Assembly (NCBI GenBank): GCA_001298575.1
Contig: LJCV01000144.1
Coordinates: forward strand, 23,753-87,752
DNA length: 64,000 nt
Reading direction: 5' to 3'
Origin: Actinobacteria bacterium OK074
GTDB lineage: Bacteria; Actinomycetota; Actinomycetes; Streptomycetales; Streptomycetaceae
The notes beneath the pieces were generated by a model. The model worked only from the letters and a program-made list of their open reading frames with translations. It was not told the origin of the DNA and did not search any database. Shown here in pieces: positions 16,381-25,248 of the stretch (positions within the stretch are counted from its first letter, which is position 1; each line of letters begins with the position of its first letter). Position numbers and translations under genes: made by a program.

Positions 16381-18758
16381 GCGCACCCCGTCCCGTCCCG
16401 GACGCCACCTGGCCCCTCGACACCGCCGCCCAGCGCGCCCGCACCCCCGGCTGTGCCACCGGCCACCACTTCAACTCCGCCGGGGCCGCCCTGCCCACCG
16501 CCGAGACCCTCGCCACCGTCGTAGGACATCTGCGGCTCGAATCGCTCGCCGGGGGGTACGAGGCCGCGCGGGAGGCGGCGCCGCGGCTGGAGGCCGTGTA
16601 CGGGCTGGCCGCGCTGACCATCGGGGCCGCGCCGGAGGAGATCGCGCTGGTGGAGAGCGCCACCGCGGGCTGGCAGCGGATTCTGCACGCGCTGCGGCTC
16701 GGGCCCGGCGACCGTGTCCTCGCCGCCCGCTCCAGCTATGTCAGCAGCGCCCTGCACCTGCTGTCGCTGGAGCGCGAGCATGGCGTGACGGTCGAGATCC
16801 TCGACAACGGCCCCGACGGCGCCGTCGACCTCGAACACCTCGACCGCGCGCTGCGGCGGGCGCCCGCCGCGCCCGTCACCGCCGCGCACGTGCCCACCTC
16901 GTCCGGCCTCGTCGAACCGGCCGCCGAACTCGGCGCGCTGTGCCGCACCCACGGGGCGCCCTTCCTGCTCGACGCCACCCAGTCGCTCGGGCAGCTGCCG
17001 GTCGACGTCACCGCCCTCGGCTGCGACCTGCTCGTCGCCACCGGCCGCAAGTTCCTGCGTGGCCCGCGCGGCACAGGTCTGCTCTACGTCGGCGCCGAAC
17101 GGCTCGGCCACCTCGCGCCCGGCGCCCCGGACGTGCGCGGCGCCCGCTGGACCGGCGACCGCAGCTGGAGCGTCAGCCCCGGCGCCCGCCGGTTCGAGAC
17201 CTGGGAGGCCGCCCACGCGCTGCGCCTCGGCCTCGGCTGTGCCCTCGCCGACCTGCGTGCCCTGGGCACCGAGGCGGTCGCCGCGCACATCGCGCACACC
17301 GGGCACGGGCTGCGCGCGGACCTCGCCGCCATCCCCGGCGTCACCGTCACCGACCCGCCCGCGGCCGGCGGCGGCATCGTCACCTTCACCGTCGACGGCC
17401 GCACCGCCCCCGAGGTACAGGCCGAACTCACCCGCCGCCAGGTGCACGTCACCTCCGTCCCCGCGGGCCACGGCCGCTGGGACATGGCCCCCCGGGGCCT
17501 CACCGCCGTCGTCCGCGCCTCCGTGCACGTCTACAACGACACCGACGACGTACGGGCGTTGACGGGCGCGGTGCGCGAGATCGCCACCGGGCGCCCGCGC
17601 ACCCGGCGGGGGACCGGCGGGACGCGGCCGTCCGGTGCCTCCGGCGCTTTTGGCGGGGAGAGCGCCGACGCCGTCGTCGTCGGGCTCGGCGCGCACGGGA
17701 GCGCCGCGCTGTACCAGCTCGCCCGGCGCGGGGTGCGGGTCATCGGGCTCGAACAGTTCGGGCTCGGGCACGACCGCGGCTCCTCGCACGGCACGACCCG
17801 CATGATCCGGCGGGCCTACCCCGACCCCGTCTGGGACCCCCTGGTCGAGGCCGCCCACACCGGCTGGGCCGAGCTCGCCGAGGAGTCCGGCGAACACCTC
17901 CTCACCCGCACCGGCGGCCTGTACGCCCACCCCGCCGGACAGGGCACCCTGCGCGGCCCCGGCTGCACGGAGGTCGACCCGGACACGGCCCGCGCACTCG
18001 CCCCCGGACTGCGGATACCCGACGGCTACACCGCCGTCCACGACCCGGCGGCCGGTGTCCTGCACGCGGACACCGCCCTGCGCGCCCAACTCGCCCTCGC
18101 CCGCGCCGCCGGGGCCCGGATCCGGGCCGGGGAACCGGTCGTCGGCTGGGAACCGGACGGCGACGGCGTCCTCGTCCACACCCCCAGGGGCCGGATCCGC
18201 GCGGGCCGTCTGGTGGTGTGCGCCGGCCCCTGGACCGGCGGCCTGCTGCCCGGACTGCGGCCCGCGCTGCGCGTGGAACGCATCGTCAACGCCTACTTCG
18301 CCGACCCGACGGGCGACCTCGCCCCGCCCCGCCTGGGCGCCTTCTCCCTCGAACTCCCGCAGGGGCTGCTGTACGGCATTCCCGCCGTCGACGGGCGCGG
18401 GCTCAAGGTCGGCTTCGACGGCGGCGAGGTGTGCGACCCGGACGCCGCGCGCCGCCCCGCCGACGAGAAGGAACTGAGGGCCCTCGCCGAGGCCGTCGAG
18501 ACCTTCCTCCCCGCCGCCGGGCCGCTGCGCGAGCACCTGACCTGCCTCTACACGGTGACCCCGGACCGCCGGTTCCTGATCGGCGAACTGCCCGGGCGGC
18601 CCCAGGTGGTGCTCGCCTCGGCCTGCTCCGGCCACGGCTTCAAGTTCGCCCCCGCCATCGGCGCGGCCCTGGCCGACCTGGCCTGCGGACTGCCGCGCCC
18701 CGACCTGGGGTTCCTGTCGCCGCTGCGGCTCGCGGCGGAGCCGGGGGTGGCGTGTTGA
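16377..18758 (+). CDS. Fusion: class V aminotransferase + monomeric sarcosine oxidase-like flavoenzyme
   Basis: A 793-residue two-enzyme protein. Residues 1-395 are a class V PLP enzyme (NifS/kynureninase/isopenicillin epimerase type) with the PLP Lys in GRKFLRGPRGTG (Lys225) and HVPTSSGLVEPAAELG before it. A linker of about 30 residues rich in Gly, Arg and Thr follows. From about 430 an FAD domain begins (VVVGLGAHGSAALYQLARRG). It has the RGSSHGTTRMIRRAY block, the covalent-flavin Cys in TCLYTVTP (Cys723) and SGHGFKFAP, all hallmarks of monomeric sarcosine/N-methyltryptophan oxidase. No stop or ribosome site separates the halves. GTG 16377 overlaps the ALDH stop. The second half would oxidatively remove an N-methyl or similar group. 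Confidence 0.88.
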   Translation: MSAPRPVPDATWPLDTAAQRARTPGCATGHHFNSAGAALPTAETLATVVGHLRLESLAGGYEAAREAAPRLEAVYGLAALTIGAAPEEIALVESATAGWQRILHALRLGPGDRVLAARSSYVSSALHLLSLEREHGVTVEILDNGPDGAVDLEHLDRALRRAPAAPVTAAHVPTSSGLVEPAAELGALCRTHGAPFLLDATQSLGQLPVDVTALGCDLLVATGRKFLRGPRGTGLLYVGAERLGHLAPGAPDVRGARWTGDRSWSVSPGARRFETWEAAHALRLGLGCALADLRALGTEAVAAHIAHTGHGLRADLAAIPGVTVTDPPAAGGGIVTFTVDGRTAPEVQAELTRRQVHVTSVPAGHGRWDMAPRGLTAVVRASVHVYNDTDDVRALTGAVREIATGRPRTRRGTGGTRPSGASGAFGGESADAVVVGLGAHGSAALYQLARRGVRVIGLEQFGLGHDRGSSHGTTRMIRRAYPDPVWDPLVEAAHTGWAELAEESGEHLLTRTGGLYAHPAGQGTLRGPGCTEVDPDTARALAPGLRIPDGYTAVHDPAAGVLHADTALRAQLALARAAGARIRAGEPVVGWEPDGDGVLVHTPRGRIRAGRLVVCAGPWTGGLLPGLRPALRVERIVNAYFADPTGDLAPPRLGAFSLELPQGLLYGIPAVDGRGLKVGFDGGEVCDPDAARRPADEKELRALAEAVETFLPAAGPLREHLTCLYTVTPDRRFLIGELPGRPQVVLASACSGHGFKFAPAIGAALADLACGLPRPDLGFLSPLRLAAEPGVAC

Positions 18759-18778
18759 GCCCCGTCGATCTCCCGGGC

Positions 18779-19477
18779 TCAGCCCCGGAACACCGTCGCC
18801 GAACGCCGCTCGTACCAGGCCGTCAGATACTCCCCGGAGCTGAGGATGTGCGCGTGCATCGCGTCCCGGGCCCGTTCGGCGTCGCCCTCGGCGAGCGCCT
18901 CGATGATCGCGTCGTGCTGGCGCACGTTCTCCCGGCGGTGCCGCTCCTGTCCGGCCAGCGCGGCCGAGGACACGTCCCGGGGGAAGCTCTCGTTGATCCC
19001 GTCCACCATCCGCACCAGCCAGCCGTTGTCGGCGGCGCCGCAAATGACGGTGTGGAAGCGGTCGTTGGCCTGCGCGGTGACCGGATTGCCACCCTCCGCG
19101 CCCGCGTTGTCGAGCGCGGCCCGCAACACGTCGTTGTGCTCGCGCAGTTCGGCGAGCTGGGTGCGCGAGATCCGGTCGGCCGCGCGCCGCGCCGCCATGC
19201 CCTCCAGCTCGGCCCGTACCTCGTACGCCTGCCGCACCTCCCAGGGCGCCGGCACCCGGACCACCGCGCCCCGGTTGGGCAGCACCTCGATCAGCCCGCC
19301 GTTCTGCAACTGGCGCAGCGCCTCGCGCACGGGGGTGCGGCTGACGCCGAACTGGGTGGCGAGGGTGGCCTGGCGCAACGGTTTGCCGATGGGGAACTCC
19401 CCGCTCATGATCCGGGTCCGGATCATGGTGGCGATCTCGTCGACGAGGGGGCCGTCGTCGGTGTCGTGCGTGGACAT
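18779..19477 (-). CDS. GntR-family (FCD domain) transcriptional regulator
   Basis: A 232-residue regulator. The N-terminal winged helix has IRTRIMSGEFPIGKPLRQATLATQFGVSRTPVREALRQLQNGGLIEVLPNRGA, the GntR signature. The C-terminal FCD ligand domain is helical, with the metal-binding type residues in NDRFHTVI and RRENVRQHDAIIEAL. FCD regulators usually repress catabolic genes and respond to a pathway metabolite. ATG 19477 has GGAGAG upstream; longer starts run into the control region. It diverges from the cyclase-led operon and is the natural candidate to bind the GGATCC palindromes at 12515, 13911, 19541 and 27572. Confidence 0.9.
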   Translation of the reverse strand: MSTHDTDDGPLVDEIATMIRTRIMSGEFPIGKPLRQATLATQFGVSRTPVREALRQLQNGGLIEVLPNRGAVVRVPAPWEVRQAYEVRAELEGMAARRAADRISRTQLAELREHNDVLRAALDNAGAEGGNPVTAQANDRFHTVICGAADNGWLVRMVDGINESFPRDVSSAALAGQERHRRENVRQHDAIIEALAEGDAERARDAMHAHILSSGEYLTAWYERRSATVFRG

Positions 19478-19540
19478 CGGGGACTCTCCCAAAGACAACA
19501 GAGGCAGGTCGCGAAAACCGGAGACCAACGGGACCAGAGA

Positions 19541-19571
19541 TTGGATCCCAGAAGATTCTATGCGTATCCAA
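19541..19571. promoter_or_regulatory. TTGGAT...ATCCAA inverted repeat between gntR and cyclase operon
   Basis: TTGGATCC at 19541-19548 and ATCCAA at 19566-19571 form an inverted pair inside the 182-base divergent promoter region, with AGAAGATTCT between. The reverse strand offers TAGAAT as a -10 box for gntR. This would allow autoregulation plus control of the catabolic operon. Confidence 0.5.
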
Positions 19572-19659
19572 ATTCTAGCCGTTTCCCGGAGCCGAACCGT
19601 CGTCTCCGGCCAAACCGCCCCCGGCCAAGCCATTTCCGGTCGACCCAGAGGAGCCCGTC

Positions 19660-20313
19660 GTGGAACTGGACCCCGAGAAAGCGCTCGACATCTCGGTTCC
19701 CATTCATCCCGGAATGCTGCACTGGGGCCGCCGCCCCGAGATCGAGACGGTGGAGTCGCGTGCCGCCGGTGACGTCTCCAACGTCAGCCGCTGGCGCATC
19801 GGAGCGCACACCGGTACGCACATCGACGCCCCCGCGCATTTCGTCGACGGAGGCAAGACCGTAGACCAACTGGACCTCGGCGCGCTATGCGGCACGGCGA
19901 GGGTACTCGACCTCACCCATGTCACCGGTCACATCACCGCGGCCGACCTCGACGCGGCGGGCCTGGGTGACGAGGGCCGCGTCCTGCTGAAGACCTCCAA
20001 CTCCGCGACCGTACTGCGCAGTCCGTGGAAGTCCACCGCCTGGATCGGACTGGCACCGGACGGCGCCGAACGGCTGATCGAGGCGGGGGTGCGGCTGGCC
20101 GCGATCGACTACCTCACCATCGAGGCCGTCGCCTACACCACGCACTGGGAGACCCACCAACTCCTGTGCGGCGCCGACGTGTTGATCCTGGAGGTGGCCG
20201 ATCTGCTGCACGCGGAGCCCGGCGTGTACGACATGATCTCGCTGCCCGTCCCGTTGCAGGGCGCCGAGGCCGCCGCCTCCCGGACCGTGCTGTTTCCCCG
20301 GGACGCCGGGTGA
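19660..20313 (+). CDS. Cyclase-family protein (arylformamidase/KynB-like hydrolase)
   Basis: A 217-residue metal hydrolase of the Cyclase family, which includes bacterial kynurenine formamidase. The diagnostic H-T-G-T-H-x-D motif is present (IGAHTGTHIDAPAHFVDGG), with later His/Glu ligands in YTTHWETHQLLCGA. Members hydrolyse formyl amides, imides or lactone-like bonds. GTG 19660 follows AGAGGAG. It leads an operon of five closely coupled enzyme genes and is divergent from gntR. Kynurenine formamidase is one option; in this setting it more likely opens an amide or imide intermediate of the unknown substrate. Confidence 0.87.
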   Translation: MELDPEKALDISVPIHPGMLHWGRRPEIETVESRAAGDVSNVSRWRIGAHTGTHIDAPAHFVDGGKTVDQLDLGALCGTARVLDLTHVTGHITAADLDAAGLGDEGRVLLKTSNSATVLRSPWKSTAWIGLAPDGAERLIEAGVRLAAIDYLTIEAVAYTTHWETHQLLCGADVLILEVADLLHAEPGVYDMISLPVPLQGAEAAASRTVLFPRDAG

Positions 20314-21881
20314 GTCCGGGGAGGCCGGGTTCGGGCCGGACGGTCGACGTCGCGGTGGCGGCCCCGCATCCGGCGGCCGTGGCGGCGGCCCGGGACGCGG
20401 TGGCCGCGGGCGGCGGTGCCGTGGCCGCCGCCCTCGCCGCCGCGGTGACCCTCACCGTCGTCTACCCGCACCAGTGCTCGCTCGGCGGCGACCTGGTCGC
20501 CCTGGTCCGGGCCCCGGACGGGCGCGTGACGGCCGTCCTGTCGATCGGGGCGGCGGCCGGGGCGGTGGACGTGGCCCGGCTGCGCGCGCTCGGCGGCGGC
20601 CGGATGCCCGGGCAGGGGGCGCACGCCGTGACCGTGCCCGGAGTCGTCGCGGGGTGGCGGGCGCTCGACGGGTGGGGCGGTGGTCCCGGGACGAGGGGAG
20701 ACGGCGGCCTTGGCCTGCGGTGGGGTGGCGGCCTTGGTCCGGCTCTGGCGCGTGCCGCCCGGCTCGCGGAGCAGGGTGCGACGGTCTCCACCGGCCTGGC
20801 TCGCGCGATCCGTTCGCGGTGGGAGCAGGTGCTCGCCGACCCCGGGCTGCGCTCGGTGTTCACCCGCGACGGCGCTCCGCTGAACGCGGGGGAGCCCCTC
20901 GTGCAACCCCAACTGGCAGGTCTGCTGCGGGAGTTGGCGTCCGACCCGGACTCCTTCTACCGCGGCGCGGTCGCCGCCGACCTCGCCGAGGGGCTGCGCC
21001 GGGCGGGCGGCACGCTCACCGCCGCCGACCTCGCGGCACACGACGCCGAGACCGCCGTACCGCTCAACCTGACCACGGACACGGCCAGTTGGTGGGCCAC
21101 GCCGCCGCCCAGCCAGGGCGCCACCCTGCTCGCCCTGCTGGACCTGCGCACCGACGACGACCCGGTACGCCTGGTCCGCGCTGCCACCGCCGCCCGCGAC
21201 CGTCTCCTCGGCGACCCGCGCCGGGGCCCCGTCGACCTCTCCGGCCTCCTGCTGCGCGACGGCGCTACGACACCGGTGGTACCCGCCCTGTCGCGGCGCG
21301 CCGCGGGCGACACGGTCGCCGTGACCGCCGTCGACTCCGACGGATACGCCGTCTCGCTCATCCAGAGCGTCTACCAGACCTTCGGCGCGGGCGTCCTCGA
21401 CCCCGGCACCGGCATCGTCCTGCACAACCGCGGCTCCGCGTTCAGCCTCGACGACGGCCACCCCGCGCTGATCGGCCCCGGGCTGCGGCCCCCGCACACC
21501 CTCTGCCCGCTGCTCGGCCGCAGCGCGGACGTGCTGCTCGCCGTGGGCTGCCAGGGCGGCCGGGCCCAGCCGCAGATCCTCGCCGCGACCTCGCCCGACC
21601 TGCTCGACGCGCGGGTCGCGCCGCAGGCGGTCCTCGACCGGCCCCGCTGGGTCGTCGGCGCCCGGGACCTCGGCTTCGACCGCGAGACCGTCCTCGCCGA
21701 ACCCGGTGCGCTGACCGCCCCGTCGGACGGCCTGCCGGTCGCGGTCACCGCCGGACCCGTGGACGACGCCGGCCACGTCCAGGTCGCCCGCCTCGCCGCC
21801 GGACACCTGGAGGCGGCCTCCGACCCGCGCGCCGACGGCCTCGGCGCGATACTGAACGGACCCCAGGAGAACCCGAGTTGA
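20310..21881 (+). CDS. Gamma-glutamyltranspeptidase-family hydrolase
   Basis: A 523-residue Ntn hydrolase of the gamma-glutamyltranspeptidase family. The start of the small subunit is GDTVAVTAVDSDGYAVSLIQS, where Thr335 aligns with the self-cleavage nucleophile. The following FGAGVLDPGTGIVLHNRGSAFSL is the usual substrate-binding region. No signal peptide is visible (VDVAVAAPHPAAVAAARDAVAAGG), so it is probably cytosolic, unlike periplasmic GGTs. GTG 20310 overlaps the previous stop. With a glutamine synthetase-like ligase three genes on, it could remove a gamma-glutamyl group added earlier in the pathway; that is inference. Residues about 125-145 form an unusual Gly/Trp-rich insert. Confidence 0.85.
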   Translation: MSPGRPGSGRTVDVAVAAPHPAAVAAARDAVAAGGGAVAAALAAAVTLTVVYPHQCSLGGDLVALVRAPDGRVTAVLSIGAAAGAVDVARLRALGGGRMPGQGAHAVTVPGVVAGWRALDGWGGGPGTRGDGGLGLRWGGGLGPALARAARLAEQGATVSTGLARAIRSRWEQVLADPGLRSVFTRDGAPLNAGEPLVQPQLAGLLRELASDPDSFYRGAVAADLAEGLRRAGGTLTAADLAAHDAETAVPLNLTTDTASWWATPPPSQGATLLALLDLRTDDDPVRLVRAATAARDRLLGDPRRGPVDLSGLLLRDGATTPVVPALSRRAAGDTVAVTAVDSDGYAVSLIQSVYQTFGAGVLDPGTGIVLHNRGSAFSLDDGHPALIGPGLRPPHTLCPLLGRSADVLLAVGCQGGRAQPQILAATSPDLLDARVAPQAVLDRPRWVVGARDLGFDRETVLAEPGALTAPSDGLPVAVTAGPVDDAGHVQVARLAAGHLEAASDPRADGLGAILNGPQENPS

Positions 21882-23806
21882 GCACCCTCGCACCGCAGCC
21901 GGCGCCCGCCGCCCATCCCCTCGACCCCCTCACCACCGAAGAACTCGCCACTGCCGTCAAGGCGTTGCGCGACGACGGCCGGATCGGACCCGAGGCCCGG
22001 TTCTGGGGCGTCACCCTGGACGAGGACCACGCCCGCACCGCCGCCCCCGGCACCCCGCGCCGCGCCCGTGCCGTCGTCCTCGACCCGGCCGCGCCCGCCG
22101 CCTTCGAGGTCGACCTCCAACTCGGCGACCAGCCGCGGGCGTTGGCCTGGCGCCCGCTCGACCCGCGCAGCCCCGGCTGCACCTCCGAGGAGGCCCGGGC
22201 CGCCGCCGCGGCCTGCCGGGCGGACCCGGAGTTCCGGGCGGCGCTCGCCCGGCGCGGCATCCACGACGTGTCGCTCGTCATGGTCGACCCGGAGTCCATC
22301 GGCGGCTTCGAACCGCCCGAGTACGCGGGCCGCCGCCTCACCTGGGGCAGCGTCTGGCACCGGACCTCGCCGGACGACAACGGGTACGCCCGCCCGGTGC
22401 AGGGCGTCGTCCCGCTGATCGACATGGAACGCCTGGAGGTGCTGCGGGTCGAGGACCACGGCGTCGTCCCGCTCGCCACCGAACCCGGCGACTACCACGC
22501 GGGCGTCGTCGCCGACCGCCCCGGGCTGCGGGACCTGGACGTCGTCCAGCCCGAGGGGCCCAGCTTCACCGTCGGCGGGCATCAAGTCGCCTGGCAGGGC
22601 TGGACGTTCAGGATCGGCTTCACCCACCGCGAGGGGCTGGTCCTGCACGACCTCGCCTTCGCCGGGCGCTCCGTCCTCAAGCGCGCCGCGGTCAACGAGA
22701 TGTACGTGCCCTACCTCGACCCGTCCGCCACGCAGTACCGCAAGAACTTCTTCGACTGGGGCGAGTACGGCGGCGGCCCGCTCACCAACTCCCTTGAGCT
22801 GGGCTGCGACTGCCTCGGCGTCATCCACTACTTCGACGTGTCGGTCCTCGGCGGCGACGGCGAACCGCGCCTGATCCCCAACGCCGTCTGCATGCACGAG
22901 GAGGACGACGGCATCCTCTGGAAGCACCACAACGGCCGTACCGGCGCGACCGAAGTGCGCCGCTCCCGGCGGCTGATCGTCTCCACCTTCGTCACCGTCG
23001 CCAACTACGACTACGGCTTCTACTGGTCCCTCTACCAGGACGGCGCGATCGGCCTGGAGATCAAGATGACCGGCATCCTCTCCGCCACCGGCATCCACGA
23101 CGACGAGGACCCCGCCTACGCCCGCAAGGTCGCGCCCAACGTCGCCGTCACCAACCACCAGCACTACTTCGCCGTACGCCTGGACACGGCCGTCGACGGC
23201 CCGCTCAACCGGCTGAAGGAGGTCACCGTCGCCCCGGAGCCGGACCCGGCCCTCGACCCGTACGGGAACGCGGCCCGTACCCTGCTCACCCCGATCGCGA
23301 CCGAGGCGGAGGCGGCGAGGAGCACCGACCCCGGCCGCGCGCTGCACTGGCGGGTCGAGAGCGACGCGGCCCGCAACCGGACGGGCGAACCCACCGCCTA
23401 CCGGCTGCACGTCGAGAACACCGCGACCTTGCCCGTGCGCGACGACAGCGTGTGTGCCCGGCGCGCGCCTTTCGTGGCACGGCAGTTGTGGGCCACCGCC
23501 CACGACCCCGCCCGCCGTTTCGTCGGCGGCGAGTACCCCAACCAGGCCGAACCCGGCTCCGACGGCGTCCAGGTCTGGCAGCGCGAGAACCGCTCGCTGG
23601 ACCCCGCCGAACTCGTGCTGTGGGCGGTGGTCGGCTCGCACCACTTCCCGCGCCCCGAGGACTGGCCCGTCATGCCGGTCGCCAAGGCCCGACTGCGCCT
23701 GGAACCCGACGGCTTCTTCGACCGCAACCCCGCCCTCGACGTGCCCGCGCCCCGCGGTCACGGCCCGGCGTCCGCCAACTCCTGCTGCCACCCCGGAGGT
23801 TCCTGA
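21878..23806 (+). CDS. Copper-containing primary amine oxidase (TPQ)
   Basis: A 642-residue copper amine oxidase. The topaquinone precursor lies in VANYDYG (Tyr377, consensus N-Y-D/E-Y), two copper His ligands are in HQHYF (427 and 429), and the catalytic-base region YLDPSATQYRKNFFDWGEYG is intact. It turns primary amines into aldehydes with H2O2 and ammonia. The start is a TTG at 21878 that overlaps the GGT stop (TTGA), with GGAG at a good distance; no ATG or GTG fits better. No signal peptide is present, as in other actinobacterial cytosolic enzymes. The aldehyde product would suit the ALDH encoded in the neighbouring operon. Confidence 0.93.
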   Translation: MSTLAPQPAPAAHPLDPLTTEELATAVKALRDDGRIGPEARFWGVTLDEDHARTAAPGTPRRARAVVLDPAAPAAFEVDLQLGDQPRALAWRPLDPRSPGCTSEEARAAAAACRADPEFRAALARRGIHDVSLVMVDPESIGGFEPPEYAGRRLTWGSVWHRTSPDDNGYARPVQGVVPLIDMERLEVLRVEDHGVVPLATEPGDYHAGVVADRPGLRDLDVVQPEGPSFTVGGHQVAWQGWTFRIGFTHREGLVLHDLAFAGRSVLKRAAVNEMYVPYLDPSATQYRKNFFDWGEYGGGPLTNSLELGCDCLGVIHYFDVSVLGGDGEPRLIPNAVCMHEEDDGILWKHHNGRTGATEVRRSRRLIVSTFVTVANYDYGFYWSLYQDGAIGLEIKMTGILSATGIHDDEDPAYARKVAPNVAVTNHQHYFAVRLDTAVDGPLNRLKEVTVAPEPDPALDPYGNAARTLLTPIATEAEAARSTDPGRALHWRVESDAARNRTGEPTAYRLHVENTATLPVRDDSVCARRAPFVARQLWATAHDPARRFVGGEYPNQAEPGSDGVQVWQRENRSLDPAELVLWAVVGSHHFPRPEDWPVMPVAKARLRLEPDGFFDRNPALDVPAPRGHGPASANSCCHPGGS

Positions 23807-25242
23807 TGCGCGCGGAGGAGAACACCCGGCTCACCCGCACCGGCCCCGGCACCCCGGCCGGCGAATGGATGCGCCGCTACTGGCAACCCGTCGCGCTCGC
23901 CGAGGAACTCGACGGCGAACGGCCCCTGGTGACACCCCGCGTCCTCGGCCAGGACCTCGTCCTGTTCCGCGACGAGGGCGGCACGCTCGGGCTCGTCGAC
24001 CGCGGCTGCCCGCACCGCGGCGCCGACCTCGCGCTCGCCCGGCTGGAGGACGGGGGAGTGCGCTGCGTCTTCCACGGCTGGCTGTTCGACGCGGCCGGAC
24101 GCTGTCTGGAGATGCCCGCCGAACCCGAGGGCAGCCTCTTCCCGGCCAAGGTCCGGCTCGGCTCGTACCCCGTCGTGGAGCGCGCCGGCATCGTCTGGGG
24201 CTACTTCGGCCCCGGCGAGCCGCCCCTCTTCCCCGAACTGGACTGCTTCGCCGCGCCGGACGCGTACACCTTCGCCTGGAAGGGCCACCTCGACTGCAAC
24301 TGGCTCCAGGCCCTGGAAGTCGGCATCGACCCGGCGCACGCCTCCTACCTGCACCGCTTCTTCGTCGACGAGGACCCCAAGGACGGCTACGGCAAACAGT
24401 TCCGGGCCGCCTCGCAGGGCACCGACCTGCCGATGACCAAGATCCTGCGCGAGTACCCGCGCCCGCGCATCGACGTCGTCCGCACAGACTACGGCATGCG
24501 CCTGACCGCACTGCGCCGCCTCGACGGCACCGGACTGGACGGCACCCGCCTCGACGGCTCGCACACCCATGTCCGCGTCACCCACCAGGTGTTCCCGCAC
24601 GCCTTCCACATCCCCATGTCGGCGGACATGTCCATCACCCAGTGGCACGTGCCCGTCGACGACACCTCCTGCTACTGGTACGCGGTCTTCACCAGCCTCG
24701 GCGAACAGGTCGACCGCGCCGAGATGCGCCGCCAGCGCGTCGCCGCCGTCACCCTGCCCGACTACCGGCCCGTGCACCACCGCGGCAACGGCTACGGCTA
24801 CGACCCCCTCGAACAACGCACCCTCACCTACACGGGGTTGGGCACCGACATCAACGTGCACGACCAGTGGGCCGTGGAGGGCCAGGGCCCGGTCCAGGAC
24901 CGCACCCGCGAACACCTGGGCAGCTCGGACCGGGGCATCACGCTGTACCGCAAGCTCCTCGCCGAGGCCATCGGCGCGGTCGAACGCGGGGAACGGCCAC
25001 GGTTCGTGACGGACCGTCAGGACGAGGCCGCACGCTTCCGCGGCCCGGTCGCACTCGACGGCGTCGGCCCCAGCGACGGCTGGGAGGACCACTGGGAGCG
25101 GGTGGCGGCGGAGCGACGGGCGGCCAGCCCCTGGGCGGCGGCTCACCTTGCGCAACAGGGAGATGCCGCTCAACAGGCCAAAGTTCAGCAGCCCGCACAG
25201 CTCGCGACTCAGCAGCCCGCGTCCCAACAGACGGGCCGGTAG
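23806..25242 (+). CDS. Rieske non-haem iron oxygenase, alpha subunit
   Basis: A 478-residue ring-hydroxylating or demethylating oxygenase. The Rieske cluster is bound by CPHRG (Cys68, His70) and CVFHGW (Cys87, His90). The mononuclear iron site is EVGIDPAHASYLHRF (Asp175, His178, His183). The phthalate dioxygenase-type fold fits single-subunit oxygenases that hydroxylate aromatics or remove O/N-methyl groups. No ferredoxin or reductase gene is present in the cluster. The last 35 residues are a Gln/Ala-rich tail (QQGDAAQQAKVQQPAQLATQQP) not seen in the family core. ATG 23806 overlaps the amine oxidase stop, with CCCGGAGG upstream. Confidence 0.92.
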   Translation: MRAEENTRLTRTGPGTPAGEWMRRYWQPVALAEELDGERPLVTPRVLGQDLVLFRDEGGTLGLVDRGCPHRGADLALARLEDGGVRCVFHGWLFDAAGRCLEMPAEPEGSLFPAKVRLGSYPVVERAGIVWGYFGPGEPPLFPELDCFAAPDAYTFAWKGHLDCNWLQALEVGIDPAHASYLHRFFVDEDPKDGYGKQFRAASQGTDLPMTKILREYPRPRIDVVRTDYGMRLTALRRLDGTGLDGTRLDGSHTHVRVTHQVFPHAFHIPMSADMSITQWHVPVDDTSCYWYAVFTSLGEQVDRAEMRRQRVAAVTLPDYRPVHHRGNGYGYDPLEQRTLTYTGLGTDINVHDQWAVEGQGPVQDRTREHLGSSDRGITLYRKLLAEAIGAVERGERPRFVTDRQDEAARFRGPVALDGVGPSDGWEDHWERVAAERRAASPWAAAHLAQQGDAAQQAKVQQPAQLATQQPASQQTGR

Positions 25243-25248
25243 CCGGCC

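Noticed and set aside
16344..19571. A 1075-codon open frame on the minus strand
   Set aside because: Antisense to the aminotransferase/oxidase fusion and out of frame with gntR; composition is Gly/Ala/Arg-rich without any domain.
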